From: Anseranas semipalmata
Taxonomy: Eukaryota > Chordata > Aves > Anseriformes > Anseranatidae
Assembly: GCA_013399115.1 (NCBI GenBank)
Contig: VXAA01003849.1
Span: 812,293-876,292, forward strand
Direction of reading: 5' to 3'
DNA length: 64,000 nucleotides
Positions 49,995-61,400 of this stretch are shown piece after piece. Every line of letters begins with the position of its first letter. The stretch's first letter is position 1. A model generated the notes under the pieces. It had not been told where the DNA came from. It saw only the letters and a program-made list of their open reading frames with translations, and ran no database searches. Position numbers and translations under genes: made by a program.

Positions 49995-50145
49995 CATAGA
50001 ATCATAGAATTATAGAGTCATTTAGGTTGGAAAAGACCTCTAAGATCATCAAGTCCAACCGTTAACCTAACACTGCCAAGTCTACCACTAAGCCATGTCC
50101 CTAAGCACCACATCTACACATCTTTTGAATACCTCAAACATCCAG
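49995..50145 (-). mobile_element. CR1 3'-end fragment, minus strand
   Basis: The minus-strand CR1 3' end is clear: catagaatcatagaat, then ttaggttggaaaagacctct and atcatcaagtccaacc, followed by the inverse of the ORF2 C-terminus (acatcttttgaatacctc). The copy is about 150 bp and 5'-truncated. Similarity fades near 50,145. Confidence 0.93.
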
Positions 50146-50200
50146 CCTCTCATTTCAGTGTATTTGTTTCCTGTTGCAAGGCCCTGCTAATACCTGAATA

Positions 50201-50240
50201 GTCTCATTTAACCTAATGGTGTCTCATTTAACCCAGTGTT
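50201..50240. repeat. 20-bp tandem duplication
   Basis: gtctcatttaacc recurs with a 20-bp period at 50201 and 50221, just after the CR1 fragment. Confidence 0.75.
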
Positions 50241-50431
50241 CCCATTGTGGGTTTACATGAAAACCAACCACGGTACAGAGCAATGATCATCACAGAAAAG
50301 TAGAGTGCCTGAGCATACCAAGCAGCAGCTGCATTTCCGAAGAAGACCCTTCCACTGCCAACAGCGAAGAGATGGGGATAAATGCAACTGTGAATTAGTG
50401 CACAGACAGGGTCCTCAAGAACTTCTCATTT

Positions 50432-50448
50432 CATAGAATCATAGAATG
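50432..50448 (-). repeat. CR1-type terminal repeat remnant
   Basis: The motif tcatagaatcatagaat is the inverse of the CR1 3' terminal octamer repeat. No CR1 body follows it. It may be a tiny 3' remnant. Confidence 0.5.
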
Positions 50449-52330
50449 CAGAACAATTTATTTTGATTTCCAGTCACTTAGGACTGTTTTTTCCAGAACA
50501 CCTGGTGTTGATACTAATAATCTCTCCCTCTTTGATCTTCCCTTTTTTTTACTGCTTATTTTTCTCTCATACAGCTAGTGCAAGTTGTTTGTGTCCTTTT
50601 ATGGCCACCATATGTTGGAAACCCAAATTCTGCAGGGAGAATCAGCCAGCGATGCACAAGCTGTTGCAGTGTTTGAATGAAGCTACTGGAGTTCTGCCAG
50701 GGGAGATTGCTTTGGACCCAACCTTCTGGATTTGTCTGCATTTGTTTCTCAGACCCTGTAATATTCCTGATAGCTCCAATGATCCGGGAAGACACTTGCA
50801 CACACACATACAAGAGGTAGCTCACGTAATCCCCACAGACTTGCAACGATAGAGATATGGGGCTGCGACTTGACTATTCTTGAAGGACTCCAGGGAGAAA
50901 TTTTCCAGGTTTATGTGCTGCTCTATCCAGTTGTTGTTTGATGTCCAACTCAAAAGTACGAAACACTATTGTTACCAGAAATCCTTCTGATGAGTATCTG
51001 AGAGTTAATTCTGGCAGGATTTTCTCTGAGGTTTCTATTTTTAAAAAGAGGTAAGTGCTGATGAATAAAGGGTAGCCAATGTGGCAGTTCAATAGTGATG
51101 TAGGCACAGTGTCATTCAATTATCTTTGCTTAGACATGTCATTATTTCTGTTTTGGCTATTAGCATGAGTAGGCTTGGATGGCAATGGTCTGGCACCATT
51201 GTATAAAAAGATGTTGTGTAAAACACAGTTGTATAAAAAGAAAGTGTTGCCTTGATTTTGAGAACATGAAGGACAGCATTTGCCCTAGAAACATGAGCTC
51301 AGACAAAACAGAACAGGCATACCCATCTCTTGATTAAAATGAAATTCAGATAGTACCTTGGAAAGGGATTTATGACAGATCCACAGGGATACCTCATCCC
51401 ACAAAAATGGGCAGAATATAGAAGGCCAGATAAGAAGGTTTGAATCTCCCCATTTCCACTAGTGAAGAACTTGCTAACAGAAACTGTGCTGAAGAGGCAA
51501 GGTGAAATTGTGGTAATGCTCCTAAAACTGAAAAGGTGGGCTCGCCAGCATCCTGGACACCCCATGCTGCATCCCAAGCAAATGAGAGCAACTGGACCAG
51601 CTTTTTAGTGAGCATCGTGAATACAGTAGATAAAACCACAAAGGTACATGCACAATTGAATACGGATATATCATATTTGGTATCATCACACCCAGGTGGA
51701 ATTTGAGCTCAGGGAAATACTAGATCACTTATGTTCCAGTTTGCCTTTCTGAAGGAAATTGAGATAGAAGAGTAAGACAGAGGTCGTGGAAGATCTTGGG
51801 AAAATAAACCTGATCCTGCAGCCCATAAAAGTATGTAAGATGGTATCCATTTTTGAATTGAATGGAGACAAGCCATGGAATATAAAAACTTACCTGAAGA
51901 TTGCCTCTCCGTTGGAAAGCCAATACTTGATAGAAGGAAGAAAAGAAGACATATGAATAATCAGAAGGGAGTATATGGCATGTAGCCTTAAAGAAAGCTG
52001 CACTTAGCTCTCCTAAGAGCCACCAAGAAGTCCTGTGTGGATTCAATGGACAGATCTGTAGAGTAGGCCACATGTGGGCTTCCTGATAATTTACTAGTTA
52101 CAGCTGCAGCGTGGCAGAGGGGGAAGATGGCCTGCTGACAGCAACAAGCCATCTTTTCCAGAGGCAAAGCTGCTCAAACCTGCAAGTACTGTTATGATCA
52201 AGTGGATATATATGGAAATATGTGGATAAGTTATTACTAGCTCCCATAGGCCTGAGGTTCTGTGCCAATTATCTTTGTGGGAGGAGGACAAGAGGTAGGC
52301 TTATGCCATAAGACCATGCTGTCTCCAGAA
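50449..52330. other. Intergenic stretch rich in short ORFs
   Basis: Overlapping ORFs of 65-129 codons occur on both strands; on the minus strand four (65, 114, 81 and 92 codons) follow each other at 52291-51299. None has a motif I know. Could be a decayed repeat or pseudogene, or chance. Confidence 0.5.
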
Positions 52331-54167
52331 TGGATTAATGGAAGTAGAAGCTCTCCCTGACCAGTAAATGGCGTTATTCACCCTTTACAGGTAATAGAGG
52401 GATGTTGAGTGATGAGGGCACATATGATATGGACTATCACATTGAATGGAAGCATCACATGAGCGCAAATAAAACTCAAATCTCTTCATTGAGCCACAGT
52501 AGATAGAAAGAAACAGACAAGCAGGATGAGATGCCTAATGGTTCAAATATTTTTTTTTCATGGCATAGAATAACCATGTGCACCTAGAAAATACCGAGAG
52601 AATGCTCCAGGTTGATCAAAAATATTTCTATTTCTGTGCAATAGGAAAGTAAAAGAACTCATTTTTTGTGTGTCTTGAGGGTGCATGTTGCTCCAAAACA
52701 CAGGAGAGAGGATGTCACCTTCCCCCTTTAAGCTGGTTACAGACTGGACTGTGAACAGCATGAACACTGAAAGCAAGACTCTTGCAGCATGATCCAGATG
52801 GTAACCTGGGGATGGACATTTTCTTTCTCCGCGTTCTTTCAGGTAATGGGAGAGGTTTCAGCATTATCATTTTCCTGGGAAAGAAGAAATTCTTCCTGCA
52901 CAGGAAGAATCCTTGGCGAATTGCATGGGTGACATTTATCCTTTTTTTTTTTTTTTCTTTTAAACATTGTTATTTCTGTGAATTTAAGCAGCTTTGTGCT
53001 GTGAATTGCATCTATTTTGAAACCTAGAGACTAAGTTTTGTATGAATATCGGTTATGGAACCTGAAACATTATCAGCAAGACTCAAATCCCATTAGTATT
53101 GCATTTTGCATAAAACATTCAAAATGAATTATATATATTTTCAGGGCAAAGGAGGAGTATACTAGTAAATGGAAAAAAAAAATTAAAAAAGGTGTTTTAT
53201 GTAGGAAAGTATGGCCCGAAGGGTGTACCTGAAACTTGGGAAGTTATGCATAATGAAAAGTCAAGCGTGCTGTTGAATTTGGATATTTTTTGTAGGTGGA
53301 TGATGGAAATTGCACAGAACTGATGTGTAAATAATGCACATATACCTAGTTACTGTGTCCCATTGCTTCTGAAACCGAGGAGAATGTACCAGAAAGTACC
53401 TAACAATAGTTCTCAAAACAAGTCTCTAAGCCACACGAATACATACAGGTCCCAGCAGCCATTAAAAAAGCAGACTGACGATTTGGGAATTTTATTTTGA
53501 TGATTCCTTCTCCGCTCCTGCCCTTACTCATCATGAGGGTTTTTCTGTGACTATATGGATGGGCGCTTCCAGTGCATGATGTTTAAATACTGAACTTCAG
53601 TTGCTAGAAAGCAAATTCAACATAAAATGTGTCCTCTTTGTGTACTACTGAAAACAAGTACATACATGGTCAAATTTGTTTATAAAATCTCAAACGGACA
53701 TGTACTGTAGATGAATCTAAAAGAACAGCTGGTTCCAGCTAGATCCTGTAGATTAGAAATACTAATTAATGTTTTTCTAAAGGCTATATCTCATACTGCA
53801 ATTCACCCCAGGACTAGGGAAAAAAAGATATTCACAGAAAGAGACCAAGCATTTTAAGTATTTGTATGCTACTGAAATCTCCACTCAAAAGCAGCACAAA
53901 TTTACCCTGATTTCTTCATCTGCTTCCATATTTCTAAATGGCTTTGCAATAGCTCACAATGTTTGTATTTACCACAAAAAATTGTAAATACAGAAGGCAT
54001 TAGGCAACTAGTTTTTCTCTATATCAATATCTTACCTACTACCTTTCTGTTCTGCTAATTGCAGTGGTCTGGCTGATGGAGGAAGCCTCAGATAACCCTA
54101 GCCCAGGAGGAGCATGAAGAGTTGGTGCTTCTCAAAGCAGAGCCACACATTTTGGCATCTTCCTTTG

Positions 54168-54190
54168 CCCCCCCCCACCCCCACCCCCCC
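54168..54190. repeat. C-rich homopolymer tract
   Basis: 23 bases that are all C except two A. On the minus strand it is a G run that could form a quadruplex. Confidence 0.9.
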
Positions 54191-57100
54191 TTCAATATTT
54201 CAGTAAGTGAAAGTAATCACATCTTGTGAAATCCAGAGGAAATAATTCCTTTGAATACTCTTCCAGTTGCAGAGGACAAGAAAGCCTCATTTGCCCCGTC
54301 TTTGAGCTCCACAGGTTAGCTTGGGGTGCTTATTTGTAGGCTTCAGTCTTCCTTCATGTGACATCAGTGTTCAGGTCTCTATCTGATCCTCTGGCACCAT
54401 GTCTCCTGCCACCTTGGCAAAGCTCTCCCAAATAAAGTAACACTGTGGCTTTGGTAGCCTCCCCTTAGCCTTTGTGTTGCCTCACCAGCAAAGGCTATCT
54501 GTCTCTATCTTCCTCCCAGATTTGCTGTTTGTTGAGAGAGCTTCAACAGACTTTCTCTAACTGCATGTTGATAAGACCTATAGAAGGTCTTTCCACAGTG
54601 CAGAAGACAAAGCTCTGTCCCTTTCTGGAAAGCTGTCTAACAGAATTGATACAGGGGTTAAATCCTCCAGCAAGCGTCTCAAATAGATGTGATATTCATA
54701 TTTGGAGGTGATGAACATTTTGCTCTGGATATGGAAAACTAGCTCTCGTCCAGCGCATTCAGAATGGATAAACAAGTTGTCAAATGTAACTTTAATGGTG
54801 AAAAAGACTTTGCATGGATGACAGAATGAGGATAAATGCATTTAATATGAATTCTTGTTATATATGGACGCATAGACTGCATGTCTCATACATAATAGCA
54901 TAATTTATAACCATTTTTAAGGTTTTTATAGCACCAATTGTGCTCAAAAGAAAATTCACCAGACTGTGTGGAAACCTCTCCCTCTCTATTAGTGTCTTAA
55001 TACATGGGCAAAACAGGCAGTTGCTGAAGACAGAAGCCTGGGGGGGACAGCAAAAAGCCTACGAGAGGCATTGTCTACAGGAGTGGGAATTGCTGCCCTT
55101 AGGAAGGGTTTTGGCTGCGTGGGGAGGGAGCAGCCCCAGCAGCAGCAGCAGCTCTGCCCCATCCTTCAGTGGGAGCCGGTGAAGCCAGCTCTCACCAGCT
55201 TTACCTGAGCAATGTTCACAGCCGAGGAGCAAACAAACGTTCAGTTTTGGCTACTCTGTTAAGAAGACTCGCATTGTCCTCATCCCATGTTGGCCTGAGT
55301 GAAGTTGAATCTCTGTGCATTTGTAACCACGACACTCTGATCCCAGCTGAGCATCTCTGGTGTTGCAGAGGGAGCAGCTAAAAGCATGAAATGGTGGCTA
55401 ATCTATATTTGTAGTCTTCTGCCCTGATGTCGATGGCAATGATAGCTGTGCAGTGCCCTGCTGAAGGCAGGCTTTCTCTCAATCAGAATGCAACAAGGAA
55501 AAAAGCTCTCAATGCCCATGATGCTGTAATTTCATTTCTAATGTGTATTCTACTAACTGAAACAAAAGCTTAGTACTGCCAGAGGACTCCTGCATGATTA
55601 TGCCTCATGACTAATACAGGCAAGTGCTCAAGAGCGATTCTTCCTTTGCAAGCTGGTCTCATGGGGCATTTACCTAAGCCACTCTCTTTTGGGGGTAACT
55701 AGATTTAGTCATGCATACTTGAGTCACAGTCTGGTGTTACTTAATTTAGTACAGGCCATTAAATATTTTTACCGCTGTATTGGGGTCAGGACAGGAGAAC
55801 TAATCAAGTGAGATTCAACGAGGCTTTATATGTCATACAAAGTACACAAGCTAATTTTCTACAGGAAAACTTGCTTCCCAGCACGTGACTGACACAGAAA
55901 TACAGTGATCAAATTCTCCACGTATATATACAGATATTTCCTTGAGAATTTGGTGAGACTATTGTGCATGTGTGCAAGGACAATATTAAGCATAAAACAG
56001 TCTTCATGCAAAAGCAACGACTTTCAAGGTGAGAACAGAGGTGTTCAAGGTGATGGCCAGGGTGGAGGCCCTAACCTGGTCTGACCTGAAGATATTGTGC
56101 TGGTACAGATACCCATGGATGCATTGCAGTGTGGCTACTCTAGTGCAGGGTATGTTCATCAGGGTTTCAAAGCACAAGGTTTATTAATGTATTAACAGAT
56201 AGTTACACTGGTGGAAATATCTGTGCTGCACAGAGGCCTGAAGTAAAAAGACACATGTGGCACAATCATTTTAGAAATCTTAATCTATTTAGCCTCTTTA
56301 GTATTCATCTTGTTAAACATGTACAGCACTAAATAAATCGGTGCAACTTAAATATTTATCAGATATCTCCCTGTGTGTTTAAACAGTAAGCAGGCAACCA
56401 GTCAGAAACACCAACTCTCCCCCGCCCCGTCCCTCCAGGATCATCCACATTTCTTCTTTTCTCTTCAAAGACTTGGCAACACAGTCACCGCGGGTATGGG
56501 CAGGGTCTGCCAGGCCACTTCTCTGCGGCCAAGCTGTTCCTGCTGGTCCAGGATGCTGGAACAGAGCCTGGGACCCCCATCAGGGACAAAACGCACATCC
56601 CTGCATGCGGGGTCAGCTCTTGGTTTGGCCGTTTCACACTGTTACCCAGCTCCAGTCACAGCCCTGAGCGGGCATTTTGGCACATTTTTATTTGGAACAA
56701 GTTTTGTTTACCTCCGAGATTCTGGAGCTTCAAGCTGTTGTGTTATTACAACCCTTTGCTGCAAATAAGCTTTAAAAAAAAACTTTCGTATTGTTGCCAG
56801 GAAGTTTAAAAGGAAAAAAGTCAACTAATTTAATATGCACTACAAAAGCATAGCAACAGCCATTAACACAAACTTGTCCCATATCCCGTTTCTGCTGGTG
56901 ACTGTGGTATGTTTTAATGGTCCGAAGGCTTGTGCCAGGTGCACACAGAGCAGTGTAATTAGAATTCATTTCCAGCCATGTTTCACTCTGTGCTGGTGCC
57001 ATCCAAGCAGAAACATGCTCCCTGCTGCCGAGAGCTAGGAGAGGAAATCGAAACAAAGGGTCCTGACAAGAGGACAGAGGCTGCAGATCCGGATTCTGAC

Positions 57101-57760
57101 ACCATGAGTGGCAATCCTACAGTGACTCTGCTGGATTTGGTAATGTTAGTTTTTTGAACTCCCTGCATCAACTAGCATAGGTGATGATAGGGCCAGATAC
57201 ACAAGCATTTCTATTTTGCACTTCAATAGCATCTTCCCCCAAGGAGCCATGCACTTCACAAACATCTTTGTTTCCCTTTTACAGACAAGGAAATAAATGA
57301 AAAGAGAGATTACAATAACTTTCAATGATATGCATTACAATTTGGTGACAAAATCAACAACAACAACAAAAAAATCAAAACTCTCTTACTCCTAGTTTTG
57401 TGCTATTACCATAAAACTATGCTTAACCCTGCTCCACATGCAACCAAGAAAACCGATTGGCACATCAGTCTTTTCACTGTACTCAACAGGGCAGCTAGAT
57501 ATCAGTTGTGCAGTGATGACTTCCGTTAGCATTTCAAGCTGGGTCTTTTTGGACCCATTTGTGTGCCTTCCAATACCTTCTGATGACACAGGGTGTGGAG
57601 GGTTCCTTGTAAAACAGGCAGCTGATATCAATTTGAGAGACACAGCAAGCATTTTGGAGACAGGTTTTTTCAAAATAGACTTGATAAATGAGGGAAGTCC
57701 AAAATCAAATGTATGAAGTTAAAGAAAGAAAAGTCAAAAAGAGGAAAAATTCAGACAAAG

Positions 57761-57818
57761 AAAAACAAAACAAAACAAAACAACAAAAAACAAAACAACA
57801 ACAACAACAACAACAAAC
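57761..57818. repeat. (CAAAA)n/(CAA)n microsatellite
   Basis: CAAAA pentamers pass into seven or so CAA triplets. Intergenic. Confidence 0.92.
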
Positions 57819-58079
57819 AGAAAACACTTGTCTGCAATATTGCATAAAAGATTCTGGAATTCACAGTGATGTCTCCACACTGAGTATGCACCAAAGATAG
57901 GATGCTCTTACCAAAAAGGCGGATTCAGCGGTGCACTAAGCAGTGTATTGCATGTGTGGTCCAGGAAGGCATTAGGTTGTTTCCCTCAGGAAGGGTGCCC
58001 TCAGCTGGAGTTGCATGTTCGCACAGGCGAACTACATGTTTAAAGGACATCCATGCATTGGAGAGAGGTCAGAAGAGAT

Positions 58080-58475
58080 AAATGAAAACCTGACTCCTAG
58101 GATAACTTTGAAGGAACTGAGTTTTGATCCAGAAAACAGAAGAGCAGCGGAAGGACATGGTAACATGTTCCAGTACATGTTCCAGTATTTCAAACAGTGT
58201 TATAAAAACAACGACAATCAATTATTCTCCATGTCCGCTGGGAGCAGGATGAGAACTGAACCCAATTTGCAGAAAAGAATATTTAGGTTAGATGTTAGGA
58301 AAACTTTCTAATTATGAGCATCATTAAGCATTGGGCCAGACTGCCTGAAGGACTTAGGTCATCTGCCTTCACGGGAGGTGCTGGGGTGCTGGTTGGACGA
58401 CGCTCTGGGCACACTTTGCAGGAGGGAGTTGGAGCTGGGGACCCTTCCTACTCTGTTTCTATGACGAAGTATTTC
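58080..58475 (+). mobile_element. Old CR1/L3-like LINE relic
   Basis: The frame at 58015-58311 includes PENRRAAEGHG, NNDNQLFSMSAGSRMRTE and RIFRLDVRKTF. In order and spacing these correspond to [27 protein letters not shown] and [11 protein letters not shown] of the young CR1 at 726-1910. Beyond the stop the similarity continues at DNA level (ggttagatgttaggaaaact, cattgggccagactgcc, ggaggtgctgg, a weak ending near 58,475). It is strongly diverged and contains a local duplication (tgttccagtaca/tgttccagtat). The 98-codon ORF is relic LINE sequence rather than a host gene. Confidence 0.7.
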
Positions 58476-61400
58476 TAAAGCTCCGAGATGCAGTGCCCAA
58501 ATGAAATGTAATATCCCTGATGCTGCTATCGGTTGTAACAATCATCTGTTCTTGGAGCAGCTTCTAGAGCCAAAGAGAGAGACTAAAAGTTTGCTCCAAC
58601 TGGTTAAGCAACTCGATATAAGACTGAATAAAAGTGCTCCAGATAAATGTGGGGTTTTTTTTGGTCACAGATGAGTTCAAAATGACTTCATAGTACGATC
58701 AAAGCACTGCTAAATCTGGACTAAACCTTTTCCAGCCCACTGAGAAGAAATGACTTTCTGCAGATTTGAAATACAGCAACTGAGGCAGCCTGGATACAAA
58801 GGTTAACCTAGACAGATTAATATGAGCTTGCATAAATCTCTTAATGCTATTCCAAATGCTAATAGTGACTGACATTATAGGGTTTCCTGGAACTGATTTA
58901 GAAAGATGAGAACTGTTTGCAATAAAAAACTGTTTATCTAATAAGAAGAGCAAAAATTCCTTCATTACCAGGCAATTTAACCAATTATGATCTAATTTAA
59001 TAGACAAATCATTTTTAAACACAGCATATATGTCTGATTTCCCAAGACAGTGCACTGTACTGCACAGTGCTTTTCAAACAGGGCCCCACTCCAGAGGCAC
59101 TGCAGAAATACATGCTAACAAAGATCTGTGATAAAGGCAAGTTTTATTATAACCATGTTGTAAACTGGTAAACTGAACTGTAGCAAGTAAAGTGTTTTTT
59201 CTCAAGGGTAGGGAGAAGGGGGCAGATAGATCATAAGAGAGGCTTTAGCTTCACAGTGGCTGCCCCCCAGTTTTTTGTTTCAAGCCGTGGGAGAGACAGC
59301 TCCTGGTTAAGCCGTAAATGAAACTCTGCTCTTCAGCACATAGGTGTTCCATGGAGATGCATTTGAAGCTTTTCACCCATGCACACACTCTTCCTTTTTA
59401 TTTCTTTTTAGAGAAATAACAAATGTGAGACTATTGTGAATCTGGCAAAGACATAACTCGAATTTTGAGAGCCTTGGGGAGCTGAGCCATTTCACTGAGA
59501 GTAATCGTAGCTCCCAAATAGAACAGCAATTGTAGAACAGCAGTCCCTGGTAGTATTGCAAATACTGCTTTGGCAGCAAAGAATGTTGTAGAAGATTTTC
59601 TCCCTCTCTAAAATTGGTGAGAAAATTTATACTTAAAATCTGTAGGCATCCAATCATAAAAAATACTACTTCGCTCCTCCATCACAGAAGAACCTCAGTA
59701 TTAAAAAAGAAACTTGCTTCTCAGTCAAAATCAAAAGACAATGTATTCAATCTACTGTCTTTCAGGTGTTGCAAAGTGACTGCAGAAAATACATATTGAA
59801 ATGGTTATATTATGCACAATCTTTCAAGTGTATGTGGTATGATGTGTCAGTAAGTACAAACTAGTAACACTTGATGTACACCAGAATTCAGATTTGGCTG
59901 AGAGCTACACACAGGTATATCTCCTCTTGTTGGGTTTAATGTAAGCTGCATTCTCATCCCAGGGCAGGTTTTTTTTCCTAGTCTTTCTGGGAATTTTCAC
60001 AGATTTCACATAGGCAGGAAATATTTGCCATGTGATTTCTCTGCTCTTAGATTGGCAACTGTTGGGTGGGATTACTATGCACACTTTTTCATAATGTTTT
60101 GCTGGGTTTTGCTCAGTGTATTGAGATATTCTGCAAGCTACTTGAATTATACAATTATAAAACCAGCCTGCAATGTGCATGTTTGGTAATATGAAACAGC
60201 TGCTAAAGAAAGCTCAAAATACATCTGATGTGTACTTTTTAATTGCCTGCTTGTACTGCATCAATGCTCAGATAGCTCGTATAGAATACATAAACTAATA
60301 TGCCTTACTATACTGCATTGTGGATTGCTTTTTACAGGATGATTACTTCTTCAACTAAAATATGATTTGGGAAGTTATTTCTTTTCCTTACTCCAAATAG
60401 CAGAGGGTAACCACTACAAATCTGCAAAAGCAAATATTTAAGCCTGTACAGAGGCAAACGCTAGGCTGTGCATGGTGCAATGGAAAGTGAAATCTGGTAG
60501 CCTTGAGAAAGCTTTCCCAACATGAAGTGAAAAGTCCTATCATTTGGACATATACATTTAGATACAACAAAACAACACAAAGTCAGCTTATGGAAATAAT
60601 CTGTCTGGCAGGTAGATGTCCTTGATCATCCTGAGAGGCGTTTCTGTGATAGGCAGGGTGAAACGCAGTGTTAAATGAGTTGTCCATTTAGTGAGAGGAG
60701 TGGGAAAGGGTGTTTGCAATCCAAGCTCAGTCTATTAGACCTCCAGCTCTTCAAATGTCTGTAACTCAATGTTCAGGGAAATAAAGAGTAGAAAGACTGT
60801 CATAACATGAGTCAGGTTCAGATTTATAGATAAAGTATTAGAGTAATAAACAATGGCTACCAGATTTGTCAAAAGACATTTTCCACCTCAGCAGTTGTGT
60901 AGGATCTGTAGGCTTTACATGTTGGAGAGAATAATGCTACTTTCTAGCTGAAATTGGCACTGTTGATAAAGCTCCCTCTTCCCCACCTTCATCTCTCATG
61001 TCCACTCCAGGCCACTGCCTCTTCTAAGTATGGACTCTCCTTTTCTACAGTGTATGCCTGTACCATGCTATATGGCAGTGAGAGCCAACAATATTCAATC
61101 ACAGGCACTCTTTTAATTAAGCGGCTAGGCAATACCAGTGCTGTTGGGTGTTAAAACATATTCTTTAACATGATTCTTTCTAATACTTAGTTCACAAAGG
61201 GAAAGAAAAGCATCAAAGTTCTACTTAGCAAGATTGTCTTTGAGAATGGTGCTGCACTATCATAACAGCTTTCATTTGTCCATGGGAAAGACTGAAAGAA
61301 TCAAATAGAGCTGGGCCAAGATGTGAAGGGCAGACTTTAAAACTAGCATCACCACCGAGTCGTACCACACCTTTGGTATTGCTTGCTACTGTGGGGCCAC

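Larger units (their letters stand above)
52331..58079. other. Intergenic, no gene seen
   Basis: Contains the C-rich tract at 54168, the CAA microsatellite at 57761 and locally GC-richer sequence near 55,020-55,180 and 56,400-56,660. The 131-codon ORF at 56373 begins in low-complexity-like sequence and has no known domain. Confidence 0.6.

Noticed and set aside
50463..50852. 129-codon + strand ORF opposite a 96-codon minus ORF
   Set aside because: Neither has a recognisable motif; overlapping open frames on both strands suggest chance.
56373..56768. 131-codon ORF in intergenic DNA
   Set aside because: Locally GC-rich sequence with no domain, no signal peptide and no neighbouring exon.
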